From NCBI GenBank assembly GCA_036560485.1, contig DATBRC010000048.1, positions 1 through 64,000 on the forward strand: a stretch of DNA of 64,000 nt, written 5' to 3'. The stretch's first letter is position 1. Each line of letters starts with the position of its first letter. Below the pieces are notes generated by a model. It searched no databases and was not told where the DNA came from. It saw nothing but the letters and a program-made list of their open reading frames with translations. This document shows, piece after piece, positions 33,659 through 42,438 of the stretch. This DNA comes from DATBRC01 sp036560485. GTDB lineage: Bacteria; Pseudomonadota; Gammaproteobacteria; Burkholderiales; Burkholderiaceae_D. The translations under genes were made by a program, and so were the position numbers.

Positions 33659-36484
33659 TCAGAACGCATGTCCCAGCGCCAAATAGCCCAGCGTGTTTTT
33701 TGGACCATCGAGCGCGCGAGCCACGCCGATGCGCAACTGCAAGTTCAAAATATAAAGCAATTTCAATTCGCTCAACAATTCGACTCCGGCACTACGGTCA
33801 TAGTGAGTCGGCCGATGGCCAATATTCCATGTGCCGCCAATGTCGAAGAACACTGCGCCCGATAAGCGATTCAGACCCACTGCAGGGACCATGAAGTGCC
33901 GGTCCACATCGGCGATTGGTGTACGCCATTCAATGCTGCTGACCCGCGCATTGGCGCCGACCAGACCGGGCTCGTCGCCACGATAACCGCGCAATGCGAT
34001 ATCGCGATTGTTGAGCACCAGGCCAGGTTGCAGTTGCAATTGCGGATCGAGCGCGCCACCGAGCTGGAATGGTTCAGTGAAGCCGTGCGCGTTTGCTTCG
34101 GTGTGGCGCAGGGCCAGTACAGTGCGGCCGAGCGGTATGTAACCGCGCCAGTCGAGGCGCAACACGTTACCGTCGTAATCATTGCGGCCTTCACGCGCAA
34201 ACGGACGGTATGTTTCATACAGCAGCGTTGCGCGTTGTCCGCGGTTGGGACCTTCGGCCCACCAGTTGGTGCCGCTCGTATCGTAGTCAACCAATCCGGC
34301 CAGAATGCGTGCATCCTTCGACGGCAGCGAGGTAGTGAACTGCGGGTGAACGCGATCAATCGTATCGATCGCCGCGCCGGCACCGAAAGTAATGCGCCGG
34401 TCCAACCGATGCCACGGCAAAAACGAAATCCATTGCGCACTGGTCTTGCGGTCATAGCTGGTGACATCATTGGTGTCGTTGCCGTTGACCCAGGCACGCG
34501 GTTCGAGTGTGCGTTGGAATGTCAGCAGATGCCAATCCTCGTACAGATACTGCAAGCTGCCCTGCCAATCGTGTTGCGAGGTTTCATACTGCAGCGACCC
34601 GGCATATTGATGCCAACCCAGTGCATCCGATCCAAACGTATCTGCACCGACCGCGGTCAAGCCGCGGTCAGTTGTGATCAGTGGCTCCCACGAGCGCGGC
34701 GTAATCGAGCGCCACGCATGATACGGCACAGGCTCGCTCAGATTTGCGGCGGGCGTAGTGTTTTGCGTATTGGCCGCTGCAATAGGGTGTGGGATGAATG
34801 TGGCAGGCACGCGTTGCAAGGGCGTTACTGCAGCAATGCGGTGCAGCTCATAACCTTGCGGCGCCACTACGACCATCGCGAGCGAGCCATCCGCTTGCGT
34901 GCCGGTTTGTGCAGTCACGCGCGTGTAAGTGTGGCTCAGTTTTACCAATGTATTGCCTTCGAGACGCCATATATTGAATACGCCATCGCGCACAGCAATG
35001 AATTCCAATCCCGCAGGACCAACACTCAAGCTGGTAATGGGCGCATCATGTGTGAGCAGCAAGCGCGGTGCCGTATCGGGATGGGTCAGATCGAATTCTT
35101 CCACGCGCCAATCTCCGCCGCGCTTGCTCACCACGTCGACATGCTGATCATCCGCTGTGACGGTCAGGTCGATCAGGTTGATATCGACGGGCGGCTCCCA
35201 CAATACGCGCTGGTTCTGGCCTTGTGCATCAAGCTGTATCAGGCGGGTTTTTCCCTCGCCTTGCTGCAAGGCGACGATGCCGTTGCCGGTTTGTGATACA
35301 TGACGCAAGCGTGCGCAGTGCGTCAATTGTTTTAATGATCCATTGTCCTGCAGGCGGTACAGGTCAAATGCCAGATAGCGCCAATTGCAGAGGTCGGGCT
35401 GGACCACCAGCACTTGCCCATTGGGTCCGACGTCCAGGTCGGCGCCACTATTGACATCGGTCACCACTGTCTGCTTTCCATCCTTGCCGAACTTGACCAG
35501 ATGCGGATGATTCAAGCCATTGTCGGTCACTGCAAGCAATTCGCCGTTAGGTAATGCAGCAACTGCACTGATGTCGAATAGGATGCCGGTCAAACTCTCG
35601 CCGACGACTTCGGGCGTGCGTGTCAAAGGCTCGGCACGTTGCCTTACCTGTTCTTTCAAATCGGCGAGATATTCATCCCACAGTACGTCCATCGTCTTGC
35701 CGGTGGCATGGCGCGGATTGGTGTGCAGGCGCGGCCACAGCGGCGCATTGCCGCTGTATTGTTGGACGAGCTTGTAAATTGCATCAGGTCCGTAGCGGCG
35801 CGCGATGAAGTCATAGAAGTAGGCGCCATACAAATATTCTTTTGAAAGCGGCAATGCACGGCCGTTGGAATTGATTTCACGCAGCGATAGAAAACCGTTC
35901 TTGGCTTCAGCGCGCAACCACGCCTCAAACACCGGGCCATGCAAGCGTCCGCGGCCTGTTGCAGGGTCGCTCTCGTTGTAAACTGCAAGCCCCTCAACTG
36001 CCCAGACCGGTTCAAACAGGTTCGGAAACAGCAATGGATCGCGGCCGAACACATGTTGCAGGAATGCGGGAGTGGATCGCACCTTGTCGAGATGGACGGT
36101 ATGCGTAAACTCATGCGTCAACAGCATATCCAGCCAGTCGCTGTTGTCGAGCAGTTCACCGTCATCGGGCGGCGCGAGAAATACAGCAATCGTGTTGAAG
36201 GGTAGCGGAGTGGAAAACCCGTTAGGCAGGTCGAACTGATTGATCAGCAGAATTTCAGTCTTGCCGCGCGGCTCCCAGTGCAATGCGTTGGTCACTTTTG
36301 GATAGGCACGCTCGGCAGCACGCGCCACGCGTTCTGCTTGTTCACGCCATGCTGCACGATAGTTGATCCGGAAGTGCGCACTGTCGGCGGTTTGCCAGTC
36401 CGGCGCCGGTTCGATGCCTTGCGAATACGCTGCAGCTGAAAACCAGAAAAACAATACAAGGGCGAGTGGGCGAATGAATGGCAT
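33659..36484 (-). CDS. Outer-membrane protein with HExxH peptidase head, beta-propeller and beta-barrel
   Basis: A 941-residue protein with a signal peptide (FIRPLALVLFFWFSAAAYSQG), taking the ATG at 36484. The N-terminal about 300 residues look like a zinc peptidase of the MA clan: HEFTHTVHLDK near residue 122 gives HExxH, and AVEGLAVYNE about 45 residues later offers the third ligand. A TolB/WD-like beta-propeller follows (about 310-570), with LLAVTDNGLNHPHLVKFG-type blades. The last about 320 residues alternate like an outer-membrane barrel and end in a Phe (GYLALGHAF). It probably displays a protease or a peptidase-derived binding head on the surface. Confidence 0.8.
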   Translation of the reverse strand: MPFIRPLALVLFFWFSAAAYSQGIEPAPDWQTADSAHFRINYRAAWREQAERVARAAERAYPKVTNALHWEPRGKTEILLINQFDLPNGFSTPLPFNTIAVFLAPPDDGELLDNSDWLDMLLTHEFTHTVHLDKVRSTPAFLQHVFGRDPLLFPNLFEPVWAVEGLAVYNESDPATGRGRLHGPVFEAWLRAEAKNGFLSLREINSNGRALPLSKEYLYGAYFYDFIARRYGPDAIYKLVQQYSGNAPLWPRLHTNPRHATGKTMDVLWDEYLADLKEQVRQRAEPLTRTPEVVGESLTGILFDISAVAALPNGELLAVTDNGLNHPHLVKFGKDGKQTVVTDVNSGADLDVGPNGQVLVVQPDLCNWRYLAFDLYRLQDNGSLKQLTHCARLRHVSQTGNGIVALQQGEGKTRLIQLDAQGQNQRVLWEPPVDINLIDLTVTADDQHVDVVSKRGGDWRVEEFDLTHPDTAPRLLLTHDAPITSLSVGPAGLEFIAVRDGVFNIWRLEGNTLVKLSHTYTRVTAQTGTQADGSLAMVVVAPQGYELHRIAAVTPLQRVPATFIPHPIAAANTQNTTPAANLSEPVPYHAWRSITPRSWEPLITTDRGLTAVGADTFGSDALGWHQYAGSLQYETSQHDWQGSLQYLYEDWHLLTFQRTLEPRAWVNGNDTNDVTSYDRKTSAQWISFLPWHRLDRRITFGAGAAIDTIDRVHPQFTTSLPSKDARILAGLVDYDTSGTNWWAEGPNRGQRATLLYETYRPFAREGRNDYDGNVLRLDWRGYIPLGRTVLALRHTEANAHGFTEPFQLGGALDPQLQLQPGLVLNNRDIALRGYRGDEPGLVGANARVSSIEWRTPIADVDRHFMVPAVGLNRLSGAVFFDIGGTWNIGHRPTHYDRSAGVELLSELKLLYILNLQLRIGVARALDGPKNTLGYLALGHAF

Positions 36485-36925
36485 GACGATCCCGATGAGT
36501 ATGACAACCAAAATTGAAAAAGGGAGAGGGTAATGCAAGCGTGCTGTTCGATGACCTGTATTACTTGTTCATTGAGGTGTCAGTCATCATGGCTGTGCAG
36601 ATTTTAGTAGGTTTTGTGATGGATGGCTATTCGGCAATGAGTCAAATTAACCACATGGATAAACCCTCATTTCATCAAAGCGAATTCTAAGCTGATCCAG
36701 GTAATCAGCAGTACGATATTGCTTGGCAGCGAAGAAGGCTAATATGACTAAGAGCGCCTAACAAAATGCGTCGGGCAGCGTTGCTTCTCCTTGCCGTACT
36801 CTCGTACTGTCTGTGTCGGCGCGCCTTGCCAGATGTATTTTGTTAGGCACTCTAAGGTAATCATTGGATGGAAAATTAATTTTTTTGTTCATTTGCCAGA
36901 TCACGATCGACTCAGCCTGCAGGCA
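36485..36925. other. 441-base gap with a dispersed repeat
   Basis: It lies between the large outer-membrane protein (starting leftward) and the end of the marR-like gene. It contains the inverted-repeat element copy B at 36751-36853. I see no coding frame and no clear promoter. Confidence 0.6.
36751..36853. repeat. Short inverted-repeat element, copy B
   Basis: The arms AGAGCGCCTAACAAAATG and a right arm ending ATTTTGTTAGGCACTCT pair with about two mismatches. The inside holds GGGCAGCGTTGCTTCTCCTTG, nearly the same as in copy A at 3189-3254. The 103-bp size, lack of coding and intergenic location fit a MITE-like or REP-like family. Confidence 0.65.
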
Positions 36926-37378
36926 TCATTCCTTCAGCACATCATCAATAGCTTCCATCAAATTGTGGCGAACTTTCTCCAGCAATTCGATTAGTGTGCG
37001 GCGTTCGCTTGCAGTAAGACCAGTCAACGCTTCATCCGCCACGTTGCGTCCGACCCCTTGCGCTTCGCTCAACGTATTCCTTGCCTTGTCGGTCATCGCC
37101 AGCCGCCGCACACGCCGATCGTTTGGATCCGTTGCACGCACAATCCATCCACCTGCTTGCATCCGATCCAGCAGACGCGCGCCGGCGATCGGCGTCACGC
37201 CTAGCAAGTCGGCCAGTTGCGCTTGATGAATGTTGGGATTACGGTCAAGATAAGCCAGCACGCTGCATTGTGCACGCGACAGGTTAATCATCGATTTGGC
37301 GCGTTGATCGAAACGCTTGCCGACCAGACGACCGGCATCCGAGATCAGGAAACTGAACGAAGGTTTGTTTTTTGCCAT
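36926..37378 (-). CDS. MarR-family transcriptional regulator
   Basis: A 150-residue winged-helix regulator. The DNA-binding core is INLSRAQCSVLAYLDRNPNIHQAQLADLLGVTPIAGARLLDRMQAGGWIVRATDPNDRRVRRLAMT in extent (residues about 30-95), with the DxRxxR wing visible as DPNDRRVRRL. Flanking helices form the dimer interface. It is divergent from a DHA2 drug-efflux gene, the usual arrangement for a repressor released by small aromatic compounds. Inverted repeats in the shared promoter region are candidate sites. Confidence 0.93.
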   Translation of the reverse strand: MAKNKPSFSFLISDAGRLVGKRFDQRAKSMINLSRAQCSVLAYLDRNPNIHQAQLADLLGVTPIAGARLLDRMQAGGWIVRATDPNDRRVRRLAMTDKARNTLSEAQGVGRNVADEALTGLTASERRTLIELLEKVRHNLMEAIDDVLKE

Positions 37379-37685
37379 GGATCATTATCTTTCCGTTATT
37401 CGCGCCAGTGAATTGCGGCTGTTCTCACCCTCTCCTCATGAGAGAGAGGTGTGGGTAAGGCAGGGATTTCGAATGGTATACCATCCGCCTGCCGAACAAC
37501 ACCCGCTTGCAAGCGGGTGCGCGCACTGCAAGTGAGGGGCGTTCTTACTTTTATTTCTTATGAAATGCTCATTCGTAAGAATACACACCTTCTGCTGATT
37601 TGGTAATGTCTTGCTATAATACGAAAATTAGTAAGCATGATTATGATTAATCAGCTTACAATATTTCATATTGATTGTTTTTCGC
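37379..37685. promoter_or_regulatory. Divergent promoter region of the MarR/efflux pair
   Basis: The 307 bases hold a good -10 box TATAAT at 37615-37620 for the efflux gene. One inverted repeat is at 37556-37580 (TCTTATGAA...TTCGTAAGA, one mismatch) and another at 37631-37659 (GTAAGC...GCTTAC). These flank the -10 and are candidate MarR operators. An 18-bp palindrome ACCCGCTTGCAAGCGGGT (37501-37518) lies further upstream. Confidence 0.5.
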
Positions 37686-39218
37686 ATGAATACAGTTGCA
37701 GCCCAGCCACAAGCGCAGCACATCAACCGGCCCATGATCACGGTGGCGATCATGCTCGCCACGCTGATTCAAACCCTTGACGGAACCATCGCCAACGTTG
37801 CGTTGCCGCACATGCAAGGTTCGCTTAGCGCATCGCAGGACGAGGTAACGTGGATATTGACGTCGTACATCGTGGCCGCTGCAATTGCAACGCCATTGAC
37901 CGGTTGGTTTTCCGATCGCATTGGTGTCAAACGTTTGCTGCTGGCTTCAATTGCAGGTTTTACTGTTGCGTCAGCTTTATGCGGTATTTCTCAAACGCTG
38001 ACGGAGATCGTCGCATCGCGCCTGTTGCAAGGCGTATTCGGCGCTGCGCTGGTGCCGTTGTCGCAATCGATCCTGCTCGAAATCAATCCGCGTGAGAAAC
38101 AAGGTTCGGCAATGGCGATCTGGGGCATGGGCGTGATGGTCGGTCCGATTCTGGGACCTACGTTAGGTGGATGGCTGACCGATAGTTATAACTGGCGCTG
38201 GGTGTTCTTCATTAATGTACCGATCGGCATCTTTGCTTTGCTTGGTGTGATGGCCTATCTGCCCGATCTTGGACAACGAAGGAAGACACGCTTCGATGTT
38301 TTCGGGTTTGCGATGTTGTCGATCTTCATCGGTGCGTTGCAAGCATTCCTCGATCGTGGCGAACAACTTGATTGGTTCAACTCAACTGAAATTGTAATTG
38401 AGGCCGTTGTCTGCTTTGTCGCTTTTGCATTCTTTGTCGCACACACCGCGACGGCCGGTAAAGAGTCGTTCTTTCGTTATGAATTACTGAAAGACCGCAA
38501 CTTTGTCACGGGCTGTTCCTTCATCTTCCTGGTTGGTGCGGTATTGTATGCGACGCGCGCGATGCTGCCGCCAATGTTGCAAAACCTGATGGGTTATCCG
38601 GTCACAACGACTGGATGGGTTACCGCCCCAAGCGGTCTCGGTACGATGATCGCGATGTTACTGGTAGGTCGCATGGTGGGCCGTATCGACAATCGCATCC
38701 TGTTGTTCACCGGTTTCGCCATTTCAGCGTTCGCATTGTGGCAGATGTGCGGCTATACGTTGGTGTTGTCCGAGAGTGATATTGTGATCCCGGGCATTGT
38801 GCAAGGATTCGGGCTTGGGTTGGTGTTCGTTCCGCTATCGGCAGCAAGCTTTGCAACGCTTGATCACTCATTGCGTCCGGACGGCACGGCGTTTTACAGT
38901 CTGGTGCGCAATATCGGCAGCAGCATCGGCATCTCGATCGTGCAAACGCTCGCGACGCGCAACACTGCAATCGCGCATGCATCACTTTCAGAGCATCTGA
39001 CTGCTTTTAACGCTGAAAAATTCAGTAATCTCGGCACAAACACTATAGCTGGTCTTGCATCGATCAATCAGGAGATCACGCGGCAGGCTGCGATGATTGC
39101 TTATGTGGACGACTTCATATTAATGCTGATTGCAACGATTGCCATTGCTCCATTGATTTTATTGATTCGGCCAACGCGTCAGAAGAGCGGCGAGGCGATA
39201 CATGCAGCGATCGAGTGA
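37686..39218 (+). CDS. DHA2-family (EmrB-type) MFS efflux transporter
   Basis: A 510-residue protein with about 14 hydrophobic segments, as in the 14-TM drug:H+ antiporter family. I chose the ATG at 37686 over an upstream TTG. The typical start is MITVAIMLATLIQTLDGTIANVALPHMQ with WILTSYIVAAAIATPLTGW (motif D1 region). Motif A is GWFSDRIGVKRLL, and motif C-like GVMVGPILGPTLGGWL is near residue 155. It exports hydrophobic compounds using the proton gradient. No EmrA-like adaptor gene is adjacent. The divergent MarR-type gene probably represses it. Confidence 0.93.
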   Translation: MNTVAAQPQAQHINRPMITVAIMLATLIQTLDGTIANVALPHMQGSLSASQDEVTWILTSYIVAAAIATPLTGWFSDRIGVKRLLLASIAGFTVASALCGISQTLTEIVASRLLQGVFGAALVPLSQSILLEINPREKQGSAMAIWGMGVMVGPILGPTLGGWLTDSYNWRWVFFINVPIGIFALLGVMAYLPDLGQRRKTRFDVFGFAMLSIFIGALQAFLDRGEQLDWFNSTEIVIEAVVCFVAFAFFVAHTATAGKESFFRYELLKDRNFVTGCSFIFLVGAVLYATRAMLPPMLQNLMGYPVTTTGWVTAPSGLGTMIAMLLVGRMVGRIDNRILLFTGFAISAFALWQMCGYTLVLSESDIVIPGIVQGFGLGLVFVPLSAASFATLDHSLRPDGTAFYSLVRNIGSSIGISIVQTLATRNTAIAHASLSEHLTAFNAEKFSNLGTNTIAGLASINQEITRQAAMIAYVDDFILMLIATIAIAPLILLIRPTRQKSGEAIHAAIE

Positions 39219-39252
39219 GATCAAATCAGGCAACCGGCTTGAGCAGAGCATC

Positions 39253-39271
39253 AATAAGCGCAACGCTTATT
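39253..39271 (+). terminator. Hairpin after the efflux gene
   Basis: A perfect 8-bp stem (AATAAGCG/CGCTTATT) with a CAA loop lies 35 bases after the transporter stop. No T-run follows, so its role as terminator is uncertain. Confidence 0.4.
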
Positions 39272-39409
39272 AATGTTCTATCACTTGTCGCTAATCGATT
39301 CTGATTTATCGGACTATATAAAAATCAGGCAAGACCTACGATAGTCTCAACATCAGCAAGTATCACAGCGGGCCGAACACACGATTCAACCCGCTACCAA
39401 CTTACTTAA

Positions 39410-39976
39410 TTACTTGGTCTGCGGTTGCTGTGACGACGGCGATGCAGGTTGGCTCATTGAAGAGCCACTGGAAGAAGAACCGGAGGACATTCCGGACGAA
39501 CCCGAACCAGAGGCTGAACTTCCGGCAGCATTACCACCGGTGGATGTTTGTGATTCTGCCTGTTGTTTTGCCTGTGCCATTGCCATGTCACGTTGTCCCT
39601 TGGCCTGTTTCTGGCAAGTGCTCTTGGCGTCGCCGACCTGGTCGTCACATTTTGCCTTCGCTACGTCGTACTGTGCATTGGCTTTTGCTTCTTCAAGGTC
39701 CTGACGATTCTTTGGCGTATCGCGCTGGTTTACTTTCACCTGTGCTTCCGCAACGTCCTTTTGGCCCTTTGCCTCTGCTTTGCAAATGTCTTTGGCATTG
39801 CCGTTCATGCCACTGCATTTATCCATAGCGGCTTTGTATTGTTGATCGACCTGTTGTTTGTCGGATGGTTGTGCTGATGACCCGGCTGCTACTGAATAGG
39901 ATTGCGATTCTGCATAAACACTTGTAGCAAAAGTAAACGCAAGCAATGCAATGATTGCAGTAAGTTTTGTATTCAT
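39410..39976 (-). CDS. Secreted Cys-repeat, Ser/Gly-tailed protein
   Basis: A 188-residue protein with a signal peptide (KLTAIIALLAFTFATSVYAES), taking the ATG at 39976. The middle is alpha-helical and charged, with two copies of a C-x(7-8)-A-x2-C-x3-AKG unit (KCSGMNGNAKDICKAEAKGQ and KCDDQVGDAKSTCQKQAKGQ), giving four Cys. The C-terminal 50 residues are Ser, Gly and Gln rich and disordered. It is probably periplasmic or envelope-associated. I do not recognise a functional family; similar short proteins in related bacteria are annotated only as hypothetical. Confidence 0.75.
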   Translation of the reverse strand: MNTKLTAIIALLAFTFATSVYAESQSYSVAAGSSAQPSDKQQVDQQYKAAMDKCSGMNGNAKDICKAEAKGQKDVAEAQVKVNQRDTPKNRQDLEEAKANAQYDVAKAKCDDQVGDAKSTCQKQAKGQRDMAMAQAKQQAESQTSTGGNAAGSSASGSGSSGMSSGSSSSGSSMSQPASPSSQQPQTK

Positions 39977-40284
39977 GAAAGTACTCCTCTTGTAAAGGTG
40001 ATAGAACAAAGAACCATGAGTTGTTCGGATGAATCAGTCCTTTGGGTTATGCTTTATGTAGGTACATGAATGCGTTAAAAGTTTATATTTGTGATAATTC
40101 GATTGATATAGGTCAAAGCAAACCGTTGCGCTGTCCTGGCGAGATAATTGTATGAAGCAAGAAAAGAAAAAGGATCAATGTCTGCGCGCATTACTACTTG
40201 CGAATAAACATTGATCCTATCAATCTGTCTTGTCTGAATAGTTTGCGTGTCAGGCAACGAATGCGAGTAGGAATTATTTTTTGG

Positions 40285-40316
40285 CTTGTCGCGCCAGCGT
40301 ACGCTGGCGCGACAAG
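40285..40316. repeat. Perfect 32-bp palindrome (REP-like)
   Basis: The sequence is its own reverse complement over 32 bases, centred on CCAGCGTACGCTGG. It lies 23 bases after the htpG stop. No T-run follows on either strand. The core resembles the CCAGCG/CGCTGG hairpins of the element at 50730-50811. Confidence 0.7.
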
Positions 40317-40339
40317 TTAATGGGAGGATTGCGGTTAAA

Positions 40340-42253
40340 TCACTTCCCGGCCATACCCAACAGCATCTCATTCAAGCGCTTCACAAATCCCGCGGGATCG
40401 GTGAGCGTGCCGCCTTCCGCCAGCATCGCCTGGTCAAACAGGATATGCGACCAGTCGTTGAACTTGCCATCTTCGTATTTCAGACGCTGCACCAGTGGAT
40501 GGTCCGGATTGATTTCCAAAATCGGTTTGGATTCGGGCGCAGTTTGGCCGGCAGCTTTCAGCATGCGCAACAGGTTGCCGGACAATTCATGTTCATCCGC
40601 CACCAGACATGCCGGTGAATCGGTCAGGCGGAACGTGATGCGCACTTCCTTGGCTTTATCAGCCAAGGCCGTCTTCATCTTCTCGACCAGATCCTTGTAC
40701 TGCGCTTCGGTTTCTTCATGCTGTTTTTTCTCTTTCTCGTCTTCCAGCTTGCCGAGGTCGAGATCGCCTTTGGCTACTGACACCAATTCCTTGCCTTCGA
40801 AATCCTGCAGGAAGGATAGCATCCACTCATCGACACGATCGGTCAGCAACAAAACTTCCACGCCCTTTTTGCGGAAGATTTCCAGATGCGGACTGTTCTT
40901 CGCTGCCGTGTAGGATTCACCTGTGACGTAATAAATCTTGTCCTGACCTTCTTTCATGCGCGATACATAATCGGCGAATGAAACGTTTTGTACGTCGCTG
41001 TCGTTATGTGTCGATGCAAAACGTAGCAGCTTGGCAATGCGTTCCTTGTTGGCCGCATCTTCGCCGATACCTTCTTTCAGCACCTGGCCGAATTCTTTCC
41101 AGAAGGTCGTGTACTTGTCCTTCTGCGCCTGATCGTCGGAGGTGGCGAGTTCTTCAAGCAATGACAGGATCCGCTTGGTCGAGCCTTCACGAATCACCTT
41201 GACGTCGCGTGATTCCTGCAGGATTTCACGCGATACATTGAGCGGCAAGTCGCTGGAGTCGATCACGCCTTTCACAAAACGCAGATAGACCGGCATCAAT
41301 TGTTCAGCATCGTCCATGATGAACACGCGCTTCACATACAGCTTGATGCCGCCACGCTTGTTGCGGTCCCACAGGTCAAACGGTGCATGCGCAGGGATGT
41401 ACAGCAGTTGCGTGTATTCGCTGCGGCCTTCGACACGGTTGTGCGTGAAGGTCAGTGGTGGCTGAAAATCATGTGATACATGTTTGTAAAACTCTTCGTA
41501 CTGTTCCGGTGTGATGTCGGATTTATTGCGCGCCCACAAAGCGCTGGCCTGATTAACTGTTTCCAGCTCGTCTTTGACGACGGTTTCTTTTTTCTCTTCA
41601 TCCCATTCTTCCTTTTGCATCTGGATCGGCAGCTGGATATGGTCGGAATATTTGCGGATGATGGATTTGAGTTTCCAGCTTGACAGGAATTCGTCTTCGC
41701 CTTCGCGCAAGTGCAGCGTGATCCTGGTGCCGCGTGTCGGCTTGTTGATCGCTTCAACGCTGAAGTCGCCTTCGCCTTTGGATTCCCATCGCACACCTGC
41801 ATCTGCCGGCAGTCCGGCACGGCGTGATTCAACCGTGATCTTGTCGGCGACGATAAAGGCCGAGTAGAAACCGACGCCGAATTGGCCGATCAGTGCAGCG
41901 TCCTTTTGCTGGTCACCTGATAGTTTGGAAAAGAATTCCCTGGTGCCGGATTTTGCAATGGTGCCCAGATGTTCAATCGCATCATCGCGGCTCATGCCGA
42001 TGCCGTTATCTTCGATCGTGATGGTGCGTGCTGACTTGTCGAAGCTGACTTTGATCTTCAGCTCGGAATCGTTTTCATATAGCGCGCTGTTGTTGATTCC
42101 TTCAAACCGCAATTTGTCGGCGGCGTCGGATGCATTGGAAATCAGCTCACGCAGGAAAATTTCCTTGTTGGAATACAAGGAATGAATCATCAGTTGCAGC
42201 AGTTGTTTTACTTCCGCTTGGAAACCTAGGGTTTGCTTTTCGGATACGGCCAT
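40340..42253 (-). CDS. htpG: Molecular chaperone HtpG (Hsp90)
   Basis: A 637-residue cytoplasmic ATP-dependent chaperone read from the ATG at 42253, preceded by TTGAGG. The N-terminal GHKL ATPase has LFLREL-type helix IFLRELISNASDAADKLR (residues about 28-45), DNGIGM and GQFGVGFYSAFIVAD. The middle domain has LYVKRVFIMDD and LNVSREILQ (catalytic Arg). The C-terminal dimerisation domain follows. It binds late-folding client proteins under heat stress. A strong sigma-32 type promoter lies upstream, and a palindromic repeat follows the stop. Confidence 0.98.
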   Translation of the reverse strand: MAVSEKQTLGFQAEVKQLLQLMIHSLYSNKEIFLRELISNASDAADKLRFEGINNSALYENDSELKIKVSFDKSARTITIEDNGIGMSRDDAIEHLGTIAKSGTREFFSKLSGDQQKDAALIGQFGVGFYSAFIVADKITVESRRAGLPADAGVRWESKGEGDFSVEAINKPTRGTRITLHLREGEDEFLSSWKLKSIIRKYSDHIQLPIQMQKEEWDEEKKETVVKDELETVNQASALWARNKSDITPEQYEEFYKHVSHDFQPPLTFTHNRVEGRSEYTQLLYIPAHAPFDLWDRNKRGGIKLYVKRVFIMDDAEQLMPVYLRFVKGVIDSSDLPLNVSREILQESRDVKVIREGSTKRILSLLEELATSDDQAQKDKYTTFWKEFGQVLKEGIGEDAANKERIAKLLRFASTHNDSDVQNVSFADYVSRMKEGQDKIYYVTGESYTAAKNSPHLEIFRKKGVEVLLLTDRVDEWMLSFLQDFEGKELVSVAKGDLDLGKLEDEKEKKQHEETEAQYKDLVEKMKTALADKAKEVRITFRLTDSPACLVADEHELSGNLLRMLKAAGQTAPESKPILEINPDHPLVQRLKYEDGKFNDWSHILFDQAMLAEGGTLTDPAGFVKRLNEMLLGMAGK

Positions 42254-42345
42254 TTTTACCTCAAGAGTCAATTAAAAAGAATCAGAATGCCATTCATTCT
42301 TGGCGGTGGTAATCACCCCGCAGAACGTATGGATTTTACAAAATT

Positions 42346-42371
42346 ATGGGGGCGAAAAATTACATTTCAAG
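42346..42371 (-). promoter_or_regulatory. Sigma-32 heat-shock promoter of htpG
   Basis: On the minus strand CTTGAAA and CCCCAT are separated by 13 bases, matching the sigma-32 consensus (CTTGAAA and CCCCATnT). The start of transcription would fall about 85 bases upstream of the htpG ATG. Confidence 0.88.
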
Positions 42372-42438
42372 ACTAATTCTATGTTCGTTGATCAACGGGG
42401 GAATCAGTCCTGAATAAGTGCCCATATTTTGATGGTGT

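Noticed and set aside
33896..35296. 466-codon open frame on the plus strand
   Set aside because: It is fully antisense to the well-supported 941-residue outer-membrane protein. Its product is rich in Arg, Cys and His with no recognisable domain, typical of a shadow frame.
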